Source: Sclerotinia nivalis
Lineage: Eukaryota > Ascomycota > Leotiomycetes > Helotiales > Sclerotiniaceae
DNA: 64,000 nt
NCBI GenBank assembly: GCA_029531795.1
Contig: JAPEIS010000014.1
Location: 1,550,001-1,614,000, forward strand
Direction of reading: 5' to 3'
Within the stretch, counting starts at the first letter, position 1. Each line of letters begins with the position of its first letter. The position numbers and the translations under genes were made by a program. This document shows positions 47,259 through 57,192 of the stretch, piece after piece. The notes under the pieces were generated by a model that saw only the letters and a list, made by a program, of their open reading frames with translations, was not told where the DNA came from and did no database searches.

Positions 47259-47479
47259 TATAATGATAGTCTTAATTCAAGGTATAATAGAATGAATCAA
47301 TTAATCTATATTAGAGAATAACAAACTATTGTACAAAAGATAATGAAGTTGAACCTTTTATAGTCTCCTCGAAGGAGACTAAAATCTAAACGAATATAAA
47401 GTGAAATAAATGATCCCTTCGAAAGAGATCAAAGAACAAAATAAAGAATGGCCTAGGGTATTAATACAGGATCGTCATA
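47259..47479 (-). repeat. 221-bp LTR of gypsy-3 (5' LTR)
   Basis: Aligns end to end with 29381-29601. It starts TATAATGATAG where the partner has TGTGACGATGG, and ends GGATCGTCATA. Confidence 0.85.
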
Positions 47480-47689
47480 TGTAGGTCATCAGAAAACCTA
47501 TAAATATGATAATGAATAATATAAACCACTCCACCAGGAAGCCGGCGAAAGGAATCGAACCTAAATAGTATTATATTTCATATCGGGTAATATATATATA
47601 TAATATTATATTTATTGTTATTAAAAGATTTATAAAACTTGTCTAATATACTTTAATTAATAAAATAATAATTTTATTCAAACTAATAG

Positions 47690-48390
47690 AAATTCTGTTT
47701 CGATATATTTTTAAAGATTTCGATATATCAAAGAGTATAATATCAGATAAAGGAATACAATTTACAAGCAATTTTTGAAGAAGTTTAATATTCTATTTAA
47801 GAATTCGTTATAAGCTATCAATAACTTTCTATTTACAAATCGATAATTAGATAAAATAACAAAATCAGAATTTGATTTATTATATTACTTGTTATATTAA
47901 TTGAAAACAAAACAATTAAATATCATTATTACTCTTAATAGAATTTATATATAATATAATTTGGTATAATATAATTAAAAAAGCACTTTTCAAAACGATA
48001 TACGGATTTTCATTTATATTCAGCTATATCAACGAGAATATCGATATCGAAGGGAAAACGTTCATTATGAAAGAATATATCAATTATTAAATCAAAAAAA
48101 AAAACTAACAAAAATATAGAAAAGATCAACAAGAAAAAAAACAATAAAAAAGATTTACTCTAGCGATTCTATATCAATAATAAAGTTATACTCAATATCA
48201 AGAATATCAAACAATTACAACTCAAAAAGAAATTTTCCGATTATTTTATAAATCCTTTTGTTATCATTAATATTATAAATAATAATCAAATATATAAACT
48301 ACTATTTTTAATTTTATATAAAATATATAATATCTTTGTTACAGATAATCATATATTACCGAATCATACGCCTTTGATACTCTTTCAACT
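47690..48390 (+). pseudogene. gypsy-5 integrase
   Basis: The frame through 47719-47850 reads ISKSIISDKGIQFTSNF, a stop where Trp is expected, then RSLIFYLRIRYKLSITFYLQ and ID-N. This is the rve core block (SDRGTQFTS.FW...YHPQTDGQ). Around 48196-48390 the same element shows LKKKFSDYFINPFVIINII and YKLLFLILYKIYNIFVTDNH, the integrase C-terminal block (KL..KF.GPF.I...Y.L.LP..Y.IHNVFHVS). Confidence 0.8.
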
Positions 48391-49348
48391 TGTTCATTTT
48401 ACTAAAGTACAAAAGGAATTCAACGATTTGAATCAAACGAAAATAATATCAGAATTATCCTTTTCACTAAAGATATCTTCCAATTTGACCTCATTTATCA
48501 ACTTATCTATAGAATTTTGTTCTAATTATTAAAAAGTTAATTAAAAATATCTACAAATATTATTAATATATCAACGAAGTATCGAAACAAATCTATACCA
48601 GTTTCAAACAACTTTACCCCTTTCTTCATTTATATATTCAATACTAATACAATTTCTTTTATATCTCAAAATTTATACTTTAAACTATATTTCTTTTGTT
48701 TACAAAAAAAAGTCTTTTTTTTTTTCGAATAAAATTAATCTAATAACTATTTAAGCTTTTTCGAATTATTGTTTTTTCTAAAGAATTTGTTAAAACCGTC
48801 TTCTATTTATAATATAATTGCAATATTCGATTTATAACAAAATGAAATACTTTTGATAGTATATTATAAATTTTCTTTTTTCGGATATATTCAATATATA
48901 ATAAATCGAATCTTTTTGAAAAGGAGTATTCTTTATTGATTATCTCTTTATTTGATAAGACTTTTCTATTATTATAATTGGTTATATATTTAATACAATA
49001 AAAGCAAATTGATTATATAAATTGTAAAAATAAATAGACAAATTATATTATTAATTCGAAGGTTTGATAAAATATATTAAAGGAATTCAGAAATTTGATG
49101 GTATTATTGTAATATCAATAAAAGAGTTGCGAAAGATTGATATAAAGAATTGAGAAGTTTATAATACTTTGATAAAACAGATTATATATTATTATTGTTA
49201 TTATTATTATTTATATTTTATTTGTATTTATTTGTTATACAGAAAATCCAACACTATAATTATATTGTTGCTCGACAACATTTCGTATCTAACAAACGAT
49301 TTAAGAACTAATAAACTTCTCAAAAACAAAATCTTAAAAGGAAAGCTC

Positions 49349-49633
49349 TATTACAACTATACAACAATTTCATCTCAACAAAAAATCTACAAAAAAGCGT
49401 TTTCATTTCGAATCACCAATATAAAAATGTTATCAATCAATTTGGAATATTTAGTAAACAGATTTCTTTATATAAATTATAAAAAGATAAAAATGATAAC
49501 GAACTATAAACATTTCGATATCTCTTTATTGATTGAACTTAAAAGTAATAATTTCTTTATAATTAAAAAGAGTAATGAAAAGTTTGGCTACTATTTTATA
49601 ACTAATTGATTCTTTGCCTATATGATCTTAATA
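49349..49633 (+). repeat. 285-bp LTR of gypsy-5 (3' LTR), RIP-mutated
   Basis: It is a gap-free relative of the reverse complement of the solo LTR at 40575-40859, with many transitions (start TATTACAACTATAC against TGTTACGATCACGC). Flanking five-base words differ (AGCTC and ATACT), consistent with it being the 3' LTR of a larger element and not a solo insertion. Confidence 0.85.
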
Positions 49634-49837
49634 ATACTATATAAAGAATTACTGAAGATTAATATTCTTTGAAATATTATTACAAAAACAATACTTTCTT
49701 ATAGTACTAATTATAATTAATACTAGAAGATTTGAAAAATAAAGGAAAAAGATAAATTGAAAAATATTTGAATACAAATAAAAATATATTATTGATTAAG
49801 ATAAAAAGATATTATAGAAAAAAGAAATGAAAGAGTT

Positions 49838-50158
49838 TATTACGCCGCTACAATTCTTAATCACTAGAAAGTGATCAAGGGACTTATAGAAAGGCCGTGG
49901 TGATTTCTACTAAGAATCAAATAGGGGCTTAGTAAAGTGAGAATATAAATAATCGTATTATATAATAACTATAGTATTAAACTAATGATTGTTCTTAAGC
50001 ACGAAGCTCTACATTAAAGAAATTCATTCTAATTATATAGATCTTCGTAAAGGGACCATTTAGGCCCCTATAGTCCTCGATGCTCCAGGACCTTTAGGAC
50101 CATCTATTCCTATATGGTCCATCACGTGATCATTTGATCTGATATAAGAAACGTGACA
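49838..50158 (+). repeat. LTR of family D, plus strand
   Basis: It starts TATTACGCCGCTACAAT and ends AACGTGACA, with inverted termini once a G-to-A change is allowed. It shares a long well-conserved tract (AAGTGATCAAGGGACTTATA and beyond) with the minus-strand copy ending at 5840. It lacks the 17-bp tandem units of that copy. Flanking words (GAGTT and TTATG) do not match, so it may be half of an element or have lost its duplication. Confidence 0.75.
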
Positions 50159-52168
50159 TTATGATGTGATCCAACTGATAACGTTGATCGTGCAAAAGTG
50201 ATCTCAGCAGGATCTTATTCCCATACTAATTGGAAGGAATTCGATCGTAGATGCACACGATCGGTTAGTATAAGGTCTATGATCTTATCAATATAATAGA
50301 GTTATAATTTAAATAATTTAAAGATAATCATTTTTGACTCTCTTTTAATTAGAATAATAATATTGAAAATGAGAAATAGACAATAATAATGAATAAGGAT
50401 TATAATTATTGATAAAACAGAATTCGTATTGATATATATAAATAATATTGTTAGTATATATTGAGGCTGTATAAAACAGCGACGAACATCTCGAACTCGT
50501 TTTAATATATAAAGTTGACGTCTGAATTTGATCAAGACTATTAATAAGAGGTTTAAAAAACGTTATAATCGAAAGCTATTAAATCATTCTCTTATACTCT
50601 TTAGAAAACTCCTTGAATATAATACAAATACTACTAGATAGATATATATAAAATAGATTTTTGATTTTCAAACCGCTAAATGAAGAGCAATCAGATCCAA
50701 ATTGAAGCTTAAGATAATAATCATTTCAACAAGATAATAACTATTTCAACAAATCTAATGATAAGTAAATAAGCCTTCTGTTTACTTACCTAAGTCTCAT
50801 CCTACCCCCGCATTAAGAAAGATTGAAAGGCAAAAGCAATTAATACAAAAGGTTCTAAGGTCTCGTCTTTCTTTCGATAATGATTCCAAAGTGTTCCTCT
50901 CATCAAAAAGCTACGATTGAATGAATGTGTTTGTTCAACGAAGCCCTAGCATTAGGTACTCTTTTACATGTGACAGACTGATGTGTTCTGATGTATTCAA
51001 ATTAAAGGCCATCTAGTATTGAAGGACACCAATACCTCATTATATAATTATAATGGGATTATTCCAAAGCCAGCATAACATATCGGTAGACAGACCTGAG
51101 GAGCTCTAGCCTTCTGCCTCAAGAGTCGATGCATTGAAAGAGAAGGTTCAAGTAGAATTAGAAAAATGGATGATACCCAGAATATTTTAACTTTTAAATT
51201 AACTTCACACAGTGAGCCACTTTTACGGAGCTGGAGCTCTCCTCCGTGTGTAAGGCAAGCAAGCAAGCAATAAGTAAGCAAGCACCTTCATGCATATGCA
51301 TATGCGCACAGCCATAGGTTTATCATAGACACCTAACAAAAGCCTACCAAGTCACATTATGTTTATTACAATTCCTGGTTATACCCAAGAAGAACAAACA
51401 CCAATATACCAACAATACCAACATACCAATATAACAATTATAACAATTATAATACCAACAACTTTTCTCATTACTTTATTTACCTAGTGCCTATTATAAG
51501 TTATAACCTTTTTCTATCTAATCTCTTCTCTAATCCTCTCTCCAACCTCCTTCGATTTCAAGATTACTTACCTATCTAGTTAGTACCTATCTCCTTGTCA
51601 AAAATCAAGATATATCACACGAAAACCTTGTATCTTATTATTGCCCATTTATTACTAAGACTGTTGTGTTGGAGAGAATATAAAAATCCATATTCTTTCT
51701 TTGATTCACTTAAGTAAGACTCATATTTTAAAATTAGATTAAATCTCTGGTTATCTGTCTATCTTCCTTATCGCCACAATTTTGACAGAGTCTCTTTAGT
51801 ATCTAGTAATTTTCACCTGTGCAAAGAGCCCAACGATCTGTAACCGCACTGAACCTGAACCAACCTGAACCCCAACCTGAACCTGAACCCGAACCTGAAC
51901 CTGAACCCTTACCCTTCCTCTCCCTCTCCCTCTCCCTCTCCCTCTCCCTCTTCCTCTTCCTCTTCCTCTTGCGCCAATCCAAGATAATTTCCGAACGACC
52001 CAACCTCTATTCTACATTCTACTCTTACTTTCAAGGTTGATTTTATTATTCCATCTTCAGCTTTCCTCTCGGCAAAACAAAATATCTTCTTTGACTTGTC
52101 ATTTTCAATAACTTGGCTTTCTCCTTCATCTCTCTCTGTCTATTGAATACTCTCTTTGCACCATCAAC
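50159..52168. other. Edge of the A+T-rich block and upstream region of the CBM gene
   Basis: From 50159 to about 50700 the sequence is still transposon-like, with a leader-like stretch after the family-D LTR and no readable domain. From about 50700 composition becomes ordinary. No gene is visible up to the CBM gene start at 52169. The last 350 bp are rich in pyrimidine tracts and simple repeats and are likely promoter plus 5' leader. Confidence 0.6.
51852..51970 (+). repeat. Hexamer repeats (AACCTG)n, (CTCCCT)n, (TTCCTC)n
   Basis: About nine imperfect AACCTG/AACCCN units (51852-51908) run directly into five to six CTCCCT units and three TTCCTC units. The tract is wholly pyrimidine-biased on the coding strand and lies 200-320 bp before the CBM start codon. 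This is where fungal promoters and leaders often carry CT-rich tracts. Confidence 0.9.
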
Positions 52169-55087
52169 ATGGGAAGTTTTGTTTTTAAGTGGTAAGTTTT
52201 TTCCTTCGCTCAGTTGTCTGAACCTCATCGCTCCCATTGTCCAATGATAAATTCGAAAATTTAAGACCCTGAGATAACTCCTCTCTCTTGCATTCCGATC
52301 TTCATTATCTGCGAACATGGGAACATGGGAAACTTATGCGCAAGATGGTATTTTGACAATGGCGCAAACCTTTCTTGACTTCTCTTATCAAATTGATCTT
52401 TTCAATAGCTAACATTGTGGTTCTTAGGGAACATCCTGCCGAAGAGGTCTTTGTTACTGGAACATTCGATAACTGGTCCAAGAGCGAAAAGTTGGTAAAG
52501 ACTGGAGACGTCTTCCAGAAGGATGTCCAACTGGCAAATGCTGGAGAAAAGATCTATTACAAGGTGAGCCAAATTTGAAGGGAATGATGTTGGATTCGAT
52601 GTTAGAATTTGTTTATGGGTAACAACAATCATGGCAATATTGATTTGCGACCAAGTTTTCATTGAAGAAACCGAGGTTGTCAGTCAAATGTGCCTAGTGA
52701 TTCAAATTCCACTTCTCGAAGCATGCGTCAAAGTGAGACTTGCAGCTTAGCAGAAGCTGCAGAACCTCCACTTATGACGCATACAGTTACTTTTCTAGAA
52801 AAACTTTCTTGGAGAGATCAGGCTTCGAAAGTTGGCAATTCACTTTCCTAATAATAAACAGGCTTCTTGCTTGCATGATTAATTTAGTCATACACGCAGG
52901 CTTTTGGTCCCGCCTATTCCCCAACCCCGCTTGTTTGTTTGCTTCAGCTATGTTCAGCTACCGGCCTTCTTTAGAAAGATAGCCTGACCCATTTTCAAAT
53001 TTTTCTACCTTTTTTCCTCGAACCTGCAAAAAATTTCCAAATCTTCAGAAGCTAATTGGATCACTTAACAGTTCGTTGTCGACGGTAACTGGGTTACAGA
53101 TCACACTGCCCCTCAAGAAAACGACTCTTCGGGAAACTTAAACAACGTCCTTACAACAGATAGAATTGTGAAGCATACAACTGCGACTGCTGGGATCATG
53201 TCTGGCGTTGCACCAACCTCGACTACGTCAGAATTGGCCAAGGACGTTCCTCTTGAGAAGGAGAAATCTCCACTTGAACAAAATGGCACTTCGGCTCTGC
53301 CTGGAGCCTTCCCCGAAACTCCTGCTGCTGTGGAAACCGGTGATTTCTCTGTAAATCCTCTTCCCGCTGCAGATGGTGCAGTCAACCCTATCAAGCTCGC
53401 ACCGGGAGAGAAAGTCCCAGATTCAAGCTCTTTCACCACCAACACTATCACTTCTGGTGTACATGATGATCCTGAACTTGTCGCCGCGGACAAGGCCAAA
53501 TCCGAGTCCGAGCCTACATTTGGTGTCTCACCGCTTCCCGCTTTTGCCGGTGCAGTTAATCCTATAAAACTTGCGCCTGGGGAGAAGATCCCTGAATCAA
53601 GGGACTTGACTGCCAACACCATCCACTCAGCTGTTCGTACTGGCAAAGAATCATATGAAAACAGCGGCGCATTTGGCAATGCTCCTATTCTTCCCCCAGT
53701 TGTCACTCCTCAGGCTGAGCGTGAAGCACATGGTACTGGAATTCTCGATTTGCCTCCTGCGGCCAAGAACTTGATTCCTGAGTCAAGCTTGCCAGTCGGA
53801 GAAGGCGGAATAGGAACATTCGATGCAACAAACCCAACCATCCAGTCCGCAAGTCCTCAAAGCACAACAGCAATGCTTGCCGCCGAAGTTCCCCTCGAAT
53901 CAGCAAAGGTGCCAGAGGTGGTCAAGGAGAGCCAGAAAAAGGCAGGAGCTGCTCCAGAAGCTAGCGCGATTCCATCCGAAGTTTCTGAAAAGAGCGCAGT
54001 TGAGAAGGAACTTAGGAGAGAGATTAATGTTGCCCCAACAACTTCTGAGGGCGTTGCTGGACAGGGCACAACCAAGACCGAAGAGGGCGTCACTGCAGCC
54101 GAGGCTGCCGCTGCTGTTGGAGCTGCTACTATGGCTGTAGGGGGTGCTGCGTATGCTGCAGCCTCTACTATCCCAAGCAGGCTTCCAGAGAGCGTTACGA
54201 GCATCCCAAGTAGGCTTCCAGAGAGCTTGACAAGCAAATTGCCAGAATCTGTTCAGCAATCGATTAACTCGATAAATGCCACCGGGACAGTTGACCAAAC
54301 AACCGCCGAGGACACTCCAGAAATCGTCAAAAAATCCATTGTTGAGTCAGGTCAAAGCCCAGAGGCTGCTGCTAATGAAGCAGCTGTTCTCGATAAGAAG
54401 GCTGTTGAGGAGGAATTATTGTCCGAAGTCAAGCCAGAGACATCTACCGCCAAAGACACCCCTGCGGTTGTTAAGGAGTCAATTGCGGAGTCAGGTCAAA
54501 GCCCAGAGGCTGCTGCCAATGAAGAAGCTGTCCTTGATAAGAAGGCTTTTGAGAAGGAATTGCTGTCCGAAATCAAACCGGAGACTTCAACTGGCGAACC
54601 TGCACCAAAAATTACCTCTCCAACAGACGTTAAGCCTTCTAAACCTGAAGCTCCTACTGCCCCAGTTGTCACTGGTGGAGTCACCTCTGCGGACATCCCA
54701 ACTACCTCGACTGCTGCTGCGCCGGCTGTTACCAGCGGAGTAGAATCAACTAATGTTCCAACAATCTCTGGTCCAACACCAACAGAAACAAAACCAGTCG
54801 ATTCCAGAGATGTTTCACCACACACCAACCTCGCCACTGGTGAGCAGGCTGCACCAGTTGTTGCCAGTGGATTGGGCTCTACTACAACTGCTGAAAAATC
54901 AAATGCTGCTCCAGCCACTCCTGCGAAGGAGAATGCTACACCGTCCACAGCAAAATCCTCCGTTGAGTCCGCCACTCCATCAAGCACTCAAGCCGCAGAC
55001 AGCCCTGCCAATTCCGCAACGGCCGATAAGAAGAAGAAGCGCATAAGCTTTTTCGGAAAGTTGAAGGCGAAATTCCACAAGGATTAG
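52169..55087 (+). CDS. AMPK-type CBM (CBM48-like) protein with long disordered tail
   Basis: Exons are 52169-52191, 52428-52563 and 53072-55087, with introns of 236 and 508 nt (GTAAGT..TTAG and GTGAGC..ACAG). Frames join exactly to give 724 aa. The start MGSFVFKW plus EHPAEEVFVTGTFDNWSKS forms the beta-sandwich start of an AMPK-beta glycogen-binding domain (residues about 3-85), which ends KFVVDGNWVTDHTAP and GNLNNVL. Yeast relatives are Mdg1 and Crp1, linked to signalling and cruciform-DNA binding; the fungal role is unsettled. After residue 90 the protein is low-complexity (Ala, Pro, Ser, Thr, Glu). It has two copies of a GAVNPIKLAPGEK unit, short SRLPES repeats, and a tandem unit of about 48 residues (VESGQSPEAAANE...LSEVKPETST). 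The C-terminus is a basic amphipathic tail, KKKKRISFFGKLKAKFHKD, which could bind membranes or partners. It converges with the transcription factor gene. Confidence 0.9.
52742..52760 (+). other. Short hairpin in intron 2 of the CBM gene
   Basis: GCAGCTT and AAGCTGC pair perfectly around a five-base AGCAG loop, and the flanking T and A extend the stem to 8 bp. It lies in the middle of the 508-nt intron. The function is unknown and it may be chance. Confidence 0.5.
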
Positions 55088-57192
55088 GAGAACGATAATG
55101 GTGGCTGAATGAAATGGGTATGGTAAGACAAACGCAGCATCTGTATCCTTGGGAGGCACACTTTTTTTTCCTGAACTGTACGATATTACCAGCTCCTTGT
55201 TTGCCTTGTCCCAGAAACATGTAATGTGGAGGAAGGGGTTGAAAGGGGGATAAGCGTAAATGAGAAGGAGAGAGTCTGAATTGTGCTTTTTGATACCGGC
55301 TGAGTTACCCCTGCCCGCCCTTGCTGCATTGAATTTTCTAGTTCTCGTTTTACAAAGTTACAAATGGTTCTCTTGACTTCGCCGACATTCTGGTGTTAGT
55401 TGGTATTTAGTCTAGTTAGTGATTGATTGATGATGGGTTTAGTCAATTCATGAAAGATAAATTGGGAGTGGAGGAAAGCAAAAAAGCGTACCACTTTGGA
55501 AAATTGTAAATAAAGGCTTTTTCCCACCTCTCTAATGAAAAAAATTGCATTTTCAATATTTTGACGTTAGGTATTTAAGCTTCGGATGTGTGACTTTGAT
55601 TATTTGAAACGATGCGCGTTTGCTGCAGTGGTAGTTTGGAAATGTCTTGTAGGATGCGGTGCGTGGGTGTTTGGATGTATGTTTGGGTCTGATGTTGAGG
55701 TTTTTATTAAATCAAATGAAATGGTAGCCATACTAAAATATAACCTATTTGAATTTTACTCGCTGTCGACCATCATTTTTTAAACTTTATAGTAGATGTA
55801 TTTTAATCTGAAGTTTGAGTGATGAAACTATCAAACATGTTCCACGATAGCCTCAAGATATATTTTATGATCCCCTATTCAATGCGTCACTATCATGCCC
55901 TTAGCTCTTTGAATCTTCTCAAATTTATCAGCATGATTGATATTGTATAAAAAGTATTGTATGCGCAGGTGCAGCAGTGATATGGATGGTACAATTTCTT
56001 GTAGTTGTGTTATATCCAGATATGTCATGTGCTACATAGGTAGCATGAATACCAAATCATTTCCTCCTAATGACGTGAGACGACAGTACAAGGAAGCTCC
56101 CATGAGGCGACCCTCGGGGTTGTTACAATTCATGTAATGTATGGAGACCCTTCCAGCATGGCATGGGAGGACAAAGGTGCGTTGGGCTCGGGTTTGTAAA
56201 GTCGGGATCGGGGTCTATGGCATGTACATTGACACGTACATATGCATGTGCAGTGGATGGGAAGAACAAGATGGCCCTGGGATATGTGGTGATGCTGGAA
56301 ATGGATGGGCTTGTGGCTTTGTGCAAGACAGGTACTTGCATGTGGGCGATCCCCCATGAGGGGTTATACATTGAGAAGGGGAAACAGACTATTGTGCAAT
56401 CGGCTAAGTTGCCCTTGAAATTCAACTACTATAAAAATAAAAGACTGCAGTTATTGCGTAATTTGTCCTCTTGCAAGGTTCATTTTCATCTCTAAAGTTA
56501 TTGCAGCGATTTTGGATATGATATGGAGAATTATCTTTATCCAAATGCTTAAATGCTGTGAAACGCAGTACAGTACAGTACAACCTCAATGCAATAGTGT
56601 ACAAGGCGCAATTTTCCTTCCTTCACTCTCTCCTTTCCTTGCTCTCGCTCGCTCTCACATCCCCTTAGGTATCATGAATATATATGTGTGCGTATGTAGT
56701 GAGTTCTGTCCCATCAACCAAGCCTCTCTCAACCCCCCAGATTAACACCAGTATTCTGGATACGATATGTCACCATATGCATTTTGTTCATTAACATCAA
56801 TCATGTGCAAAGAGAATTAGGAAATTTAGAGAGCTCGTAAGGAAATATAGAAGTGGAAATAGATGAAAAAATATAAAAGATACAGGTAGTTATACAGATG
56901 AGAAATGATGTTGTACAGCTTGAGTAAAGTAAGGAAATAGATACCCCGAAATGAAGATGAAGAATCCATGTATGAAATGAAACCAAAAATTAAGAAATTA
57001 GAAGAAATCCGTCATCGTTACATGAGGCATGTCATTTGCTAATTCTTTTTCCCTGCCAAGAAGTGAAGAAGCATTAAAAGACAATGCACAAGGCCAATCC
57101 AAAAAAGAAATGAAGGAAGAAAGTAAGAGGATAAAGAAAATGGCCAAAGGAAATTAATGAACACTACTGAACAGCGAGGTAAAATAGAAATG
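55088..57192. other. Convergent intergenic region, no gene seen
   Basis: It contains the 3' untranslated regions of the CBM gene (left) and of the transcription factor gene (right). Frames of up to about 110 codons occur on both strands around 56120-56500, but they overlap each other and have no motif, signal peptide or plausible splice pattern. Confidence 0.6.

Larger units (their letters stand above)
29381..47479 (-). mobile_element. Ty3/gypsy element gypsy-3 containing nested insertions
   Basis: Paired 221-bp LTRs lie at 29381-29601 and 47259-47479 with the same orientation. The minus-strand order between them is gag region (47258-44945), RT (32890-32237) and integrase (31144-30545), with a purine-rich tract (AAAGGGGAA) just before the 3' LTR at 29602. 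Copia-2 is inserted at 33122-33126/44940-44944. Without copia-2 and one copy of its duplication the element would be about 6.3 kb, normal for a gypsy. A target duplication outside its own LTRs was not found (GCTAT against TGTAG). Confidence 0.85.
47480..49633 (+). mobile_element. Ty3/gypsy relic gypsy-5, 3' part
   Basis: A plus-strand integrase (core about 47690-47860, C-terminal part 48196-48390) is followed about 1 kb later by a 285-bp LTR (49349-49633). The 5' half is missing, the sequence being bounded by gypsy-3 on the left. The interval 48,400-49,348 is A+T-rich, without a motif. Confidence 0.65.

Noticed and set aside
47515..47550. tRNA-like T-arm on the minus strand (GGTTCGATTCC)
   Set aside because: The T-stem outside the GG/CC core does not pair well, and no D-arm, anticodon arm or acceptor stem could be built around it. 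It may be a degraded tRNA or primer-site remnant.
49169..49609. 146-codon plus-strand frame with a hydrophobic start
   Set aside because: More than half of it lies in the 285-bp LTR shared with 40575-40859; there is no domain.
51803..52040. Frames on both strands with EPEPEP/SLSLSL or GSGSGS/ERERER tracts
   Set aside because: They are translations of the hexamer repeats upstream of the CBM gene; there is no start context or conserved sequence.
52317..52347. Alternative ATG for the CBM gene (MGTWETYAQ) followed by a GT donor
   Set aside because: The upstream ATG at 52169 gives MGSFVFKW and splices in frame into EHPAEEVFV, which fits the expected domain start; the other start lies inside that intron.
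53113..54987. Long antisense frames over the CBM gene (53706-53113 and 54987-54496)
   Set aside because: They are shadows of the Ala/Pro/Ser-rich coding repeats, which avoid stops on the opposite strand.
56123..56495. Overlapping frames of about 100-110 codons on both strands
   Set aside because: They overlap each other in the convergent spacer and show no domain, signal peptide or splice logic.
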